Source: Bacteroidota bacterium (GTDB lineage Bacteria > Bacteroidota > Bacteroidia > Bacteroidales > Dysgonomonadaceae). Taken from it: a DNA stretch of 64,000 nucleotides. The DNA lies in contig JAEZGN010000023.1 in the NCBI GenBank assembly GCA_023437305.1, positions 248,001-312,000 of the forward strand, read 5' to 3'. The translations under genes and the position numbers were made by a program. The notes beneath the pieces were generated by a model. It saw nothing but the letters and a program-made list of their open reading frames with translations, searched no databases and was not told where the DNA came from. Below are positions 37,531 through 45,887 of the stretch, in pieces (within the stretch, counting starts at the first letter, position 1; the number at the start of each line of letters is the position of its first letter).

Positions 37531-37680
37531 CATAGATTTAGTGTAAAAAAGAGAAAAAGTTGGGATAGAAACTTTGTTACAATGCGAATTAACGTTCTCT
37601 AACTAAGCTATTGTAATTATAGGAATTGGTCTGTATCCGCTAGTGTTCTTCTTCTGTACGGCATCAAATAATAATAAAAG

Positions 37681-37837
37681 AAAAGAGGCTGTCTCGAAAG
37701 TAGAAATATACTATACACCTGTTACTTTCTCTTGTCATGTTGAACGATAGTGAAACATCTCCTGTCTCAAAAGAGATCCTTCCCTCCGGTCAGGATGACA
37801 GAATGATAGTAAAAATCCTTTCGAGACAGCCTCTTTT
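37681..37837. repeat. Nested inverted-repeat element (157 bases)
   Basis: Perfect 20-base outer arms 37681-37700 (AAAAGAGGCTGTCTCGAAAG) and 37818-37837, enclosing an inner element from TGTCAT (37733) to ATGACA (37800) with ATCTC/GAGAT pairing at its centre. The inner part resembles the GTCAT...ATGAC intergenic repeats seen in many bacterial genomes. The outer arms with flanking A and T runs also resemble a bidirectional terminator. It fills much of the 411-base gap 37504-37914; the rest of the gap shows nothing else. Confidence 0.8.
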
Positions 37838-37914
37838 TTCTTTTTCTTTAGTCGTGATAATAGGTTTATGCTTCCTTTTCTTGTAAATGGTGTTTGCCCC
37901 TTGATTTTATATAC

Positions 37915-38139
37915 TTATCCGCTGCTATCGCAAAAGAGTAGAACGTCTCTCAACTGTTTTATTTGCGTTATGAACCGCTCTGTATTGGGATGTATGGTTT
38001 TATCCTTATAGTGAGATGTTTGAAGCTTGGCGACTAGTATCATGTGTTCGTATAAAAATTCGTCAAGCAGTTTTGCAAATTCTTTGGGACGGGTATCTTC
38101 CGAAAAGAAAGTCTCTATTGGTGCAAAATCTATTTTCAT
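37915..38139 (-). CDS. Small hypothetical protein, probably frameshifted
   Basis: A 74-residue frame, MKIDFAPIETFFSEDTRPKE then a helical stretch EFLYEHMILVAKLQTSHYKD and FITQIKQLRDVLLF, ending abruptly CDSSG. After the TTTT run at 37932-37935 the neighbouring frame continues FAIAADKYIKSRGKHHLQEK to a stop at 37866-37868, a more protein-like tail. One base less in the run would give a protein of about 90 residues. I do not recognise the family. It has its own promoter and is divergent from the nucleotidyltransferase gene. Either a real mutation or a sequencing error is possible. Confidence 0.55.
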   Translation of the reverse strand: MKIDFAPIETFFSEDTRPKEFAKLLDEFLYEHMILVAKLQTSHYKDKTIHPNTERFITQIKQLRDVLLFCDSSG

Positions 38140-38261
38140 GGAATGTTCGTTTTTAAGCTTGATAATATTACCAAGCCGATAAATAAATATGTTTCGTGAT
38201 TGCCTTTGGCTCTAATTGCTTCGTACGAACAAACAAAGCAAATAAAATAAGGCTATTATTA

Positions 38262-38269
38262 CAAAGATA
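38262..38269 (-). promoter_or_regulatory. -7 box of the small gene
   Basis: Reverse-strand TATCTTTG matches TAnnTTTG exactly, with a 123-base leader before the start at 38139. Confidence 0.4.
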
Positions 38270-38313
38270 GAATATTAGTTTAGAATTGTTAATATCTGAT
38301 TTCATTTTTTCCA

Positions 38314-38321
38314 TATCTTTG
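38314..38321 (+). promoter_or_regulatory. -7 box of the nucleotidyltransferase-HEPN gene
   Basis: TATCTTTG matches TAnnTTTG exactly, 21 bases before the ATG at 38343. It shows that the upstream in-frame codon at 38286 is not a start. Confidence 0.55.
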
Positions 38322-38342
38322 AATAGTAAGAAAATAATAACA

Positions 38343-39218
38343 ATGAAGAAGTCCATATCATATTTACCCAAAGAGAAACAGGAGGATTTAAATTATCTGG
38401 TAAAAGCTGTTTTGGAGAAGATACCCGAAACGCAAATGATTATTCTTTTTGGCAGTTATGCAAGAAATAAATATGTAGATTATGATGAGCGCATGGAGTT
38501 TGGAATAAAGACGACCAAAATATCCGATTACGATATTCTTGTGGTTACGCATGGCATATCCGATAAATTGGCGGGAAGCCGATTGGATAATATAGACGAT
38601 AAATACTATACAAAACCCGAAACTCAAACGCCTGTACAGTTTATTAATGAAGATATTAAGACGCTGAACAAAGCCATAGATGAGGGTCGCTATTTTTATA
38701 CTCAGATAAAGGAAGAGGGTGTAATGCTTTACGACAGCAAGCAGTTTAAATTGGCCCGAAAACGCAAGTTAAACTATGCTGAAATAAAACAACAGGCAGA
38801 GGAATATTTTAATGAGAAATTTGATAGTGCAAATGAGTTTTTATTTTTAGCAAAAATGGCTACTAAAGAGGAGATGGATAAAAAAGCATCTTTTCTATTA
38901 CATCAAGCCTGCGAAAACTATTATTATGCCATTCGTTTAGTCTTTACATTGAAAAGCAACAAGCAGCATAACTTATCCAAATTATCTTCTTCGGTTAAAA
39001 GTTTTTCTCCCGACTTGGCTAATGTTTTTCCTCTTCACCCTGCGGAAGAAAAGCGGTTGTTCAATCTCATTAAAGCGGCGTATGTGGAAGCTCGCTACAA
39101 TCCTAAGTTTGTGGTAACCAAAGGGGATATCGATGCGCTGATTCCGAAAGTGGAATTGCTGAGGGATATAACAAAGAGGATTTGTGAAGGGAAGATTGGA
39201 GAGTATGGGGAGAGGTGA
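38343..39218 (+). CDS. Nucleotidyltransferase-HEPN fusion protein
   Basis: A 291-residue protein. The N-terminal MNT domain shows the catalytic pattern IILFGSYARNKYVDYDE then, after an insert, KISDYDILVVTHG (GSxxR...SDxDhhV). The C-terminal HEPN domain (about 160-285) has ANEFLFLAKMATKEEMDKKA, HQACENYYYAIRLVF and VEARYNPKFVV. MNT and HEPN proteins are often two-gene toxin-antitoxin pairs in which the MNT part inactivates the HEPN RNase by adding AMP; here both are in one chain, a form widespread in Bacteroidetes with no settled role. No clear Rx4-6H RNase motif is visible, so the HEPN part may be inactive. Next to other accessory genes and tRNA-Pro. Confidence 0.87.
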   Translation: MKKSISYLPKEKQEDLNYLVKAVLEKIPETQMIILFGSYARNKYVDYDERMEFGIKTTKISDYDILVVTHGISDKLAGSRLDNIDDKYYTKPETQTPVQFINEDIKTLNKAIDEGRYFYTQIKEEGVMLYDSKQFKLARKRKLNYAEIKQQAEEYFNEKFDSANEFLFLAKMATKEEMDKKASFLLHQACENYYYAIRLVFTLKSNKQHNLSKLSSSVKSFSPDLANVFPLHPAEEKRLFNLIKAAYVEARYNPKFVVTKGDIDALIPKVELLRDITKRICEGKIGEYGER

Positions 39219-39290
39219 AAATTGAGGGGTTGAATATTGAATGTTATAAGTGTGAGCATCCATTTTCTTAATTACATGGCGTAATATTTT

Positions 39291-40271
39291 ATGAGTAAGG
39301 AAAACAAAAAACAGCATTATATACCACAATGTTATTTTCGGAATTTCTCTGAAAACAATAAGTCTATTTGGGTATACAATAAGAAAAATTCAAAATCATA
39401 TACACAATCTATTGCAAATATAGCTTGCGAAGATGATTTTTATAAATTAGCAGAAAAGGTTGTTGATGGGAAAACAATAACATCTGCAAATATGCTTGAA
39501 AAAGAGTTTTTTGCAAATAATTTAGAAATAATGTATAGTGATTGTTTAAAATTATTTGCCTCTAAAACAAAAGAATGGTTAAGCAACCAGAATAACAATC
39601 CTGTTATAGATAAAAAGACAAAAGATATTTTTTCGGCTCTTATCGCTCTCCAATACTTACGAATGCCCAATATTAGAGAAATGTATATTGATGCAAATAA
39701 AAAAGTAAATAATTATGCCTTTGAGTTAAATAAGGAGCTTTACAAAACACAAGTCGACGAGAAACAGTATAGTTTAATAGATTCCATCACATTAGAGTAT
39801 GACGAGGAATTACAATCACTTGAACATTTTTTTATTTATGGAGACCAAAAGTTAATAGATTCATATCAAGATCAATTGGTTAACAAAATATGGGTTTTCT
39901 ATGTAACAGAGCATAATAATGTATATACTTCTGATAATCCGATTTTAACAAAACCTCATATTCCAAACCAACCTTACTTATATAGTGGATTTGGCATGAA
40001 TGGTGTTGAGGTCATATTTCCTTTAAGCAGCTCTTTATTATTGACAATATGGGATGAGAAATACTTTACGGATAAGAGAAAGTTAGATAATACTTTTTGC
40101 CTGATAAATGATAAATCATTACGAGAATATAATTTGTATCAATATATGTATTCTAATTACGAAACATATAGCCAAAACGATAATTTCAATTTGATAAAGG
40201 CAATGCTACAGATTAGAGGAGGTAAACAATATTTTGCTGCCAGACCTCGTATTTATGTAAACGGCAAATAG
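39291..40271 (+). CDS. DUF4238 domain protein
   Basis: A 326-residue cytoplasmic protein matching DUF4238: KKQHYIPQCYFRNFSENNKS at the N-terminus, then SIANIACEDDFYKL, LIALQYLRMPNIREMY and the distal VYTSDNPILTKPH and EVIFPLSSSLLLTIWDE. The function of the domain is unknown; members occur sporadically and often in variable regions. Codons are more AT-rich than in neighbouring housekeeping genes, consistent with acquisition. It ends before a long palindrome that also borders tRNA-Pro. Confidence 0.85.
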   Translation: MSKENKKQHYIPQCYFRNFSENNKSIWVYNKKNSKSYTQSIANIACEDDFYKLAEKVVDGKTITSANMLEKEFFANNLEIMYSDCLKLFASKTKEWLSNQNNNPVIDKKTKDIFSALIALQYLRMPNIREMYIDANKKVNNYAFELNKELYKTQVDEKQYSLIDSITLEYDEELQSLEHFFIYGDQKLIDSYQDQLVNKIWVFYVTEHNNVYTSDNPILTKPHIPNQPYLYSGFGMNGVEVIFPLSSSLLLTIWDEKYFTDKRKLDNTFCLINDKSLREYNLYQYMYSNYETYSQNDNFNLIKAMLQIRGGKQYFAARPRIYVNGK

Positions 40272-40311
40272 TAAAGAATACTTTTTTCTAAATGAAACGG
40301 AAACCATAACG

Positions 40312-40355
40312 GAAACAAAAAGACCTAACTATAAATAGTTAGGTCTTTTTGTTTC
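40312..40355. terminator. 20-bp perfect palindromic hairpin (bidirectional terminator)
   Basis: Arms 40312-40331 and 40336-40355 are perfectly complementary around the loop TAAA, and include the A and T runs on either side. The right arm ends 2 bases before the tRNA-Pro 3' end. It can stop both the DUF4238 transcript and the tRNA transcript. Confidence 0.85.
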
Positions 40356-40356
40356 G

Positions 40357-40431
40357 TCGGGATACCAGGATTCGAACCTGGGACCCCCTGCTCCCAAAGC
40401 AGGTGCGCTAACCGGACTGCGCTACATCCCG
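40357..40431 (-). tRNA. tRNA-Pro (anticodon TGG)
   Basis: A 75-base cloverleaf on the reverse strand, 5' end at 40431. Acceptor stem CGGGATG with TATCCCG (last pair G-U), D-stem GCGC/GCGC, anticodon stem CCTGC/GCAGG around loop TTTGGGA (anticodon TGG), and T-stem CCAGG/CCTGG around TTCGAAT. Discriminator A at 40357. CCA is not encoded (next bases CG). Confidence 0.97.
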
Positions 40432-40449
40432 TTTTCTGTGATTGCGGTG

Positions 40450-40479
40450 CAAAGGTATGACATTTTTTTATATTTCAAA
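40450..40479 (-). promoter_or_regulatory. Promoter of tRNA-Pro
   Basis: Reverse strand: TTTG at 40479-40476, an 18-base spacer and TACCTTTG at 40457-40450. It is one of the few in the window with a recognisable -33 element. It ends 18 bases before the tRNA 5' end. Confidence 0.65.
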
Positions 40480-40609
40480 ATAAAAAATAAAAATTTACTC
40501 ATAATTTATTTTAAAACTAAAAAACGAAGCTGGGAAAGGATTCTACATATTGTTGAAAAAAAACGACTGTTAAATCTTCTTCGACAAATATTTAATTCTT
40601 TTTTTTACT

Positions 40610-40617
40610 TATTTTTG
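40610..40617 (+). promoter_or_regulatory. -7 box of the DUF5020/permease operon
   Basis: TATTTTTG matches TAnnTTTG exactly, 26 bases before the ATG at 40644. Confidence 0.55.
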
Positions 40618-40643
40618 CATTTTTAATAATAAATTCTAATAAT

Positions 40644-41372
40644 ATGGCAAAAAAGGTACTATTCACATTAATCGTATTAATGGCTTCATTCTATGCTTCG
40701 GCACAGAATCTTCAGTTACATTTCGATCCACGTCATGCCCTACATGGAGACAAGATTTCTGGAAAAAACTATTTTACTGCAACATTCGAGATGTTCAAAC
40801 CCGACAAATGGGGTTCTACCTTCATGTTTGTCGATTTGGATTTCAACCAAAGCAGAGGAAATATAGGAACTATGTACCTTGAAATTGCCCGCGACCTGAA
40901 GTTGGGAAAAAGCCCAATTATGGCTCACTTAGAGTTTAATGGTGGTGTGGGAAATGCTAACAACTTTGGTTTTTCTATCGCAAATGCCTACTTAGCCGGA
41001 GCATCTTATGCTACAAATATTAAAGGAGTAAACCTTGGAACTTATTTAGTGTATAAATACAATGCTTTTGAGAGAGTAAGTAACGATGTTCAGTGGACTG
41101 TAACATGGGGAGCTAATCTCTTTGATAATAAATTCACTGTTTCGGGATTCCTTGATGTTTGGACTCAGGATAAAAATACGACTCATGCAAAAGACCGAGG
41201 TGGTAAAAAAATAATTCTGCTTACAGAACCTCAATTCTGGTATAATGTTAATTCAAACTTGTCTTTAGGTACAGAAATAGAGATAAGCAACAACTTTATT
41301 AATTCAGCTAATGGGTCTCGCTTAAATGAACCATATATAAATCCTACTATTGCTGCTAAGTGGAACTTTTGA
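40644..41372 (+). CDS. DUF5020 outer-membrane protein (Tsx-like channel)
   Basis: A 242-residue exported protein: signal peptide 1-20 (LFTLIVLMASFYASAQ), then a series of amphipathic beta strands ending in the aromatic IAAKWNF, as for a small outer-membrane barrel. It matches DUF5020, related to Tsx-type nucleoside channels. The purine permease gene begins 13 bases downstream, which supports a role in passing nucleosides or nucleobases across the outer membrane. The role is an inference from family and context; the DUF itself is uncharacterised. Confidence 0.85.
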   Translation: MAKKVLFTLIVLMASFYASAQNLQLHFDPRHALHGDKISGKNYFTATFEMFKPDKWGSTFMFVDLDFNQSRGNIGTMYLEIARDLKLGKSPIMAHLEFNGGVGNANNFGFSIANAYLAGASYATNIKGVNLGTYLVYKYNAFERVSNDVQWTVTWGANLFDNKFTVSGFLDVWTQDKNTTHAKDRGGKKIILLTEPQFWYNVNSNLSLGTEIEISNNFINSANGSRLNEPYINPTIAAKWNF

Positions 41373-41385
41373 TCATTAATAGAAT

Positions 41386-42708
41386 ATGAAAAACTTACTA
41401 GAAAAAACATTTAAGCTTTCGGAAAATAATACGACCATACGCAAAGAGTTTCTTGCGGGTCTTATCACTTTCCTTACGATGTCTTATATCCTGATCGTAA
41501 ACCCCAATATATTATCTACTACCGGGATGGATAAGGATGCGTTGTTTACTGCTACAGCTTTAGCTACTATTTTTGCCACCCTTATGATGGCGTTATATGC
41601 TAAATTGCCAATTGCACAAGCTCCCGGAATGGGATTGAACGCATTCTTTGCATTCACAGTATGTGGCGTAATGGGATATTCTTGGCAATTTGCACTTACA
41701 GCAGTATTTATCGAAGGTATTATATTTATACTACTTACGTTCTTCAATGTTCGTGAACTGATAGTAAAAAGTATACCAAAGGTATTGAAAGACGCAATAC
41801 CTGTGGGTATTGGTCTGTTTATCACACTTATTGGGTTGAAAAATGCAGGAATCGTGGTGTCAAGTCCTGCTACATTGGTTGCACTGGGAGACTTTTCTCA
41901 ACACAGTATATGGATTGCCTTTTTAGGACTATTTGTTACAGCTGTACTATTTGTAAGAAATGTAAATGGTTCTATTTTGATAGGGATCGTTGCAGCAACT
42001 ATCTTTGGTCTTATTTTGGGAGATGTTAAATTACCCGACGGAAATATAATTGATACTCCTCCATCTATAGCTCCTATCTTTGCTCAGTTTGAGTGGGATC
42101 ATATTTTGTCTGTCAACATGGTTATCGTTGTATTCACCTTGTTGTTTGTAAACCTCTTCGATACAGTAGGTACATTGATAGGTGTGGTATCAAAAGCAGG
42201 ACTTGCAGATGAAGACGGAAATTTCCCTCAAATGAAGAAAGCCCTGTTCTCTGATGCGCTAGGTACTACTGTAGGTTCTATATTGGGAACAAGTACAGTT
42301 ACTGCCTATGTAGAAAGTGCATCGGGTGTAGCATCGGGTGGTCGCACGGGGCTTACCTCTGTAAGTACAGCGTTGTTTTTCATCTTAGCTCTGTTTTTTG
42401 CACCATTATTCCTAATGGTTCCGGCTGCTGCAACTTCGCCTGCATTAATCATCGTAGGGTTGTTTATGATTTCGTCTGTTGCTAAGATCAATTTCAGCGA
42501 CATGAGCGAAGGCTTGCCGGCATTCCTTACCATCGTGTTTATGCCTTTTACATACAGTATAGCAGAAGGTATCGTTTTCGGTATGTTAAGCTTTGCGTTT
42601 ATTAAAGTTTTTTGCGGAAAATCGAAAGATGTTTCTGTTACAGTGTATGTCATTGCAGCGTTATTCCTTCTAAAATTAGTATTGGATGCAATGCATGTTA
42701 TAGGATAG
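41386..42708 (+). CDS. NCS2 family nucleobase permease (AzgA type)
   Basis: A 440-residue inner-membrane transporter with about 13 helices. It belongs to the AzgA-like branch of NCS2: RKEFLAGLITFLTMSYILIV at the N-terminus, QAPGMGLNAFFAFTVC, FVNLFDTVGTLIGVVSKAGL and GTSTVTAYVESASGVASGGR are signatures. Relatives carry adenine, guanine or hypoxanthine with H+. It is encoded with the DUF5020 barrel, giving a matching outer- and inner-membrane pair. Two hairpins follow the gene. Confidence 0.93.
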   Translation: MKNLLEKTFKLSENNTTIRKEFLAGLITFLTMSYILIVNPNILSTTGMDKDALFTATALATIFATLMMALYAKLPIAQAPGMGLNAFFAFTVCGVMGYSWQFALTAVFIEGIIFILLTFFNVRELIVKSIPKVLKDAIPVGIGLFITLIGLKNAGIVVSSPATLVALGDFSQHSIWIAFLGLFVTAVLFVRNVNGSILIGIVAATIFGLILGDVKLPDGNIIDTPPSIAPIFAQFEWDHILSVNMVIVVFTLLFVNLFDTVGTLIGVVSKAGLADEDGNFPQMKKALFSDALGTTVGSILGTSTVTAYVESASGVASGGRTGLTSVSTALFFILALFFAPLFLMVPAAATSPALIIVGLFMISSVAKINFSDMSEGLPAFLTIVFMPFTYSIAEGIVFGMLSFAFIKVFCGKSKDVSVTVYVIAALFLLKLVLDAMHVIG

Positions 42709-42723
42709 TGTATATTTGTTAAA

Positions 42724-42789
42724 AAGCGAGGTTTCGCTTACAAAAAAATAATATTTTCATGTAATCCCGGCAAGGTCTCTTGTCGGGAT
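42724..42789 (+). terminator. Two hairpins after the permease
   Basis: AAGCGA/TCGCTT (42724-42739) and ATCCCGGCAAG (42764-42774) with CTTGTCGGGAT (42779-42789, one G-U). The second is followed by a T-rich stretch and is the likelier terminator. Confidence 0.65.
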
Positions 42790-42867
42790 TATTATGTTTT
42801 ATAACCATATTAAATTACTCTAAAATACTTTGTTATCCAATTATTTTTTCATAATATTGAAATCGAT

Positions 42868-42898
42868 TGATCGTAACAGATAGTCAGTCGATTTTTGC
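42868..42898 (+). promoter_or_regulatory. Promoter of ppdK
   Basis: TTG at 42868-42870, a 20-base spacer and GATTTTTG at 42891-42898 (one mismatch to TAnnTTTG). It leaves a leader of about 55 bases before the ATG at 42960. Confidence 0.5.
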
Positions 42899-42959
42899 AC
42901 TATACGAATATCATGAATATGTTAAATACTATTATCTAACCTTTTAAAATCGTTACAGT

Positions 42960-45695
42960 ATGAGTGGAAAGTCTGTTTATGTCTTTGGCGGTACAGTTAC
43001 CGAGGGAAACGCGAAAATGAAGGAGTTACTAGGAGGAAAAGGTGCTAATTTGGCCGAAATGAGTCTAATGGGAATACCTGTGCCTCCGGGGTTTACAATC
43101 ACTACAGAAGTGTGCAATTTGTTTTACAAGGAAGGTAAAGAAAATGTTATTAAACTTCTTACAAATGAGGTGAAAGAAGCAATACATCATATCGAGCGTG
43201 TTGTGGGAGGACCAAAATTTGGTGATGATGAAAACCCTCTTCTGGTTTCGGTTCGTTCGGGAGCAAGAGCTTCCATGCCGGGGATGATGGATACAATCTT
43301 AAACCTAGGATTAAACGAAAAAGCCGTAGAAGCCATTGCGCGTAAGACACAGACTCCTCGCTTTGCTTGGGATTCATATCGTCGTTTCATACAAATGTAC
43401 GGTGATGTGGTAATGGGTTTGAAACCTGTAGAAAAGGATGATGAAGATATTTTTGAAGAAATTATAGATGAACTAAAAGAAAAGAAAGGTATAACGCAAG
43501 ATTCAGAGTTTGTAACAGAAGACTTAAAGGAGCTTGTTGTGCGTTTCAAGAAAATTATAAAGGAAAAAACCGGACAAGACTTCCCAACCGATCCTTGGAC
43601 ACAACTATGGAATGCCATCATGGCTGTATTTGAAAGTTGGATGAATGAGCGTGCTATCTTTTATCGTAAACTGAATAATATTCCTGCCGAGTGGGGTACT
43701 GCCGTTAATGTGCAGGCAATGGTATTTGGTAATATGAATGACAACTCAGGTTCGGGCGTAGCGTTTACTCGTAATGCTGCTACAGGAGAAGCACGATTCA
43801 ATGGTGAATTCCTTATCAATGCACAAGGTGAAGACGTGGTTGCCGGTACACGCACTCCACAGCAAATTACCCTACAGGGTTCTTACGAATGGGCAAGGCA
43901 ACAAGGTATCACCGAAGAAGAAAGAAAGCAAAGGGGGTTGTCTCTTGAAGAAGTAATGCCTGAAGCTTTCAAGAGTCTGAATGAAATTCAGAAAAAGCTT
44001 GAATTGCATTACAAAGATATGCAAGACCTTGAGTTTACAATACAGGACAACAAACTTTGGTTGCTTCAGACTCGTAGCGGAAAACGTACAGGTGCTGCTG
44101 CCGTGAAAATCGCGATGGATATGTTGAGCGAAGGTTTAATAACTGAGGAAGAAGCATTGCTTCGTGTTGAACCACAGAGGATAGATGAATTGCTGCACCC
44201 TGTATTCGAGCCTAAGGCATTAAAAGCAGCTACAGTTGTAGCTAAAGGTCTTCCTGCATCTCCGGGTGCAGCCACAGGGCAAATCGTTTTCTTTGCCGAT
44301 GATGCTGAATGGCAAACAAGCCATCATAAAAATAAAAAAGTTATCCTTGTCAGAATAGAAACTGCGGCTGAAGACCTCAAGGGTATGGCTGTTGCCGAAG
44401 GTATTCTTACAGCTCGTGGAGGGATGACCTCTCACGCTGCTGTTGTTGCCCGTGGGATGGGTAAATGTTGCGTTTCTGGTGTGTCGGACCTTTGTATCAA
44501 CTACAAGAGACGTTCACTTATGATTGACGATCGTGAGTATCGCGAAGGTGATTGGATTTCTATTAATGGCTCTACAGGAGAAGTATATGACGGTAAGGTA
44601 GGGACAAAAGATGCTGAATTAAGTGCTGATTTTGCCAAAATGATGGAACTTACAAACAAATATACTCGCCTGAAAGTAAGGGCTAACGCTGATACTCCAC
44701 ACGATGCCGCGGTTGCTCGCAACTTTGGCGCTCTGGGGATCGGCTTGTGCCGTACAGAACATATGTTCTTCGAAGGAGATAAGATCATAGCCATGCGTGA
44801 AATGATTTTAGCAGATAATGTAGAAGAACGTAAAAAAGCATTAAAGAAATTGCTTCCTCTTCAGCAAGAAGACTTTGAGGGGATATTCGCTGCCATGGAA
44901 GGGCTTCCTGTGACTGTTCGTTTGCTGGATCCACCTTTGCACGAATTCTTGCCACACGACATGAAAGGATTGGAGGAAATGGTAGAGGCAATGCAAATTT
45001 CTGAAAGTAAGATAAAGCAAAAAATTTCATCATTGCAGGAAATGAACCCAATGTTGGGTCACCGTGGTTGCCGTCTTGCAAATACTTATCCTGAAATTAC
45101 TGAAATGCAGACGAGAGCTATTTTGCAAGCAGCTCTGACTCTGAAGAAAAAAGGTGTAAAAACTCATCCCGAAATCATGGTGCCATTGACTACGTCTTTG
45201 ACCGAGATGAAATTTCAGGAAGATATAATTCGCAGTACTGCAGAAAAAGTATTTGCAGAAGTGGGCGATAGAATTGACTTTGAAGTAGGAACAATGGTGG
45301 AAACTCCTCGAGCCACTATTACAGCCGACAAGCTAGCTGAGTCTGCTGAGTTCTTCTCTTTAGGAACAAATGACCTCACTCAGATGACATTTGGGTTCTC
45401 TCGTGACGATGTGGGTAAATTCCTTCCTATTTACTTAGAAAAAGGTATTCTTAAAGTAGATCCATTTCAGTCTATAGATAGAGAAGGTGTTGGGCAACTA
45501 ATGCAATCTGCTGTAACTAAGGGGCGTCAAACTCGTTCCGGTATGAAAGTCGGTATTTGTGGCGAGCATGGAGGTGATCCATCTTCTATCGAATTTTGTC
45601 ATTGTATAGGATTGAACTATGTAAGTTGTTCTCCATACCGTGTCCCAATTGCACGCTTAGCGGCGGCGCAGGCTGCTATTAACTTTAAAAGTTAA
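42960..45695 (+). CDS. ppdK: Pyruvate, phosphate dikinase
   Basis: Interconverts pyruvate + ATP + Pi and PEP + AMP + PPi, linking glycolysis to gluconeogenesis in anaerobes. The 911-residue protein has the ATP-grasp domain (about 1-370, GGKGANLAEMSLMGIPVPPG), the phosphohistidine domain with the catalytic His in GGMTSHAAVVARGMGK (about 491) and the PEP/pyruvate barrel (about 530-905) with LCRTEHMF, GTMVETPRA, SLGTNDLTQ and the catalytic Cys in GICGEHGGDP (about 868). It is a single-gene unit with its own promoter and terminator. No adjacent PPDK regulatory protein is present. Confidence 0.97.
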   Translation: MSGKSVYVFGGTVTEGNAKMKELLGGKGANLAEMSLMGIPVPPGFTITTEVCNLFYKEGKENVIKLLTNEVKEAIHHIERVVGGPKFGDDENPLLVSVRSGARASMPGMMDTILNLGLNEKAVEAIARKTQTPRFAWDSYRRFIQMYGDVVMGLKPVEKDDEDIFEEIIDELKEKKGITQDSEFVTEDLKELVVRFKKIIKEKTGQDFPTDPWTQLWNAIMAVFESWMNERAIFYRKLNNIPAEWGTAVNVQAMVFGNMNDNSGSGVAFTRNAATGEARFNGEFLINAQGEDVVAGTRTPQQITLQGSYEWARQQGITEEERKQRGLSLEEVMPEAFKSLNEIQKKLELHYKDMQDLEFTIQDNKLWLLQTRSGKRTGAAAVKIAMDMLSEGLITEEEALLRVEPQRIDELLHPVFEPKALKAATVVAKGLPASPGAATGQIVFFADDAEWQTSHHKNKKVILVRIETAAEDLKGMAVAEGILTARGGMTSHAAVVARGMGKCCVSGVSDLCINYKRRSLMIDDREYREGDWISINGSTGEVYDGKVGTKDAELSADFAKMMELTNKYTRLKVRANADTPHDAAVARNFGALGIGLCRTEHMFFEGDKIIAMREMILADNVEERKKALKKLLPLQQEDFEGIFAAMEGLPVTVRLLDPPLHEFLPHDMKGLEEMVEAMQISESKIKQKISSLQEMNPMLGHRGCRLANTYPEITEMQTRAILQAALTLKKKGVKTHPEIMVPLTTSLTEMKFQEDIIRSTAEKVFAEVGDRIDFEVGTMVETPRATITADKLAESAEFFSLGTNDLTQMTFGFSRDDVGKFLPIYLEKGILKVDPFQSIDREGVGQLMQSAVTKGRQTRSGMKVGICGEHGGDPSSIEFCHCIGLNYVSCSPYRVPIARLAAAQAAINFKS

Positions 45696-45714
45696 TTAAC
45701 AACTTCTGATACGC

Positions 45715-45750
45715 AATGGCTGTGATGAAATCCATCACAGCCATTTTTTT
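45715..45750 (+). terminator. Intrinsic terminator after ppdK
   Basis: AATGGCTGTGATG (45715-45727) pairs perfectly with CATCACAGCCATT (45733-45745), followed by a T run. Confidence 0.92.
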
Positions 45751-45887
45751 TATAAAACTTTCAAAAATTTAAATTATATAAAAACCAAAAAGATCGCAAA
45801 TGATAATATTTTCAATTTAAAGGAAAACTGTTGTAACACTATGGCTTTTCATTTCGTGTAAATAGTATAAATAATTAAACAAAAAGA

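Noticed and set aside
40357..40431. Duplicated tRNA-Pro 3' end as an attachment site for an integrated element
   Set aside because: I saw no second copy of the tRNA 3' sequence in the window and no integrase gene, so integration is not supported.
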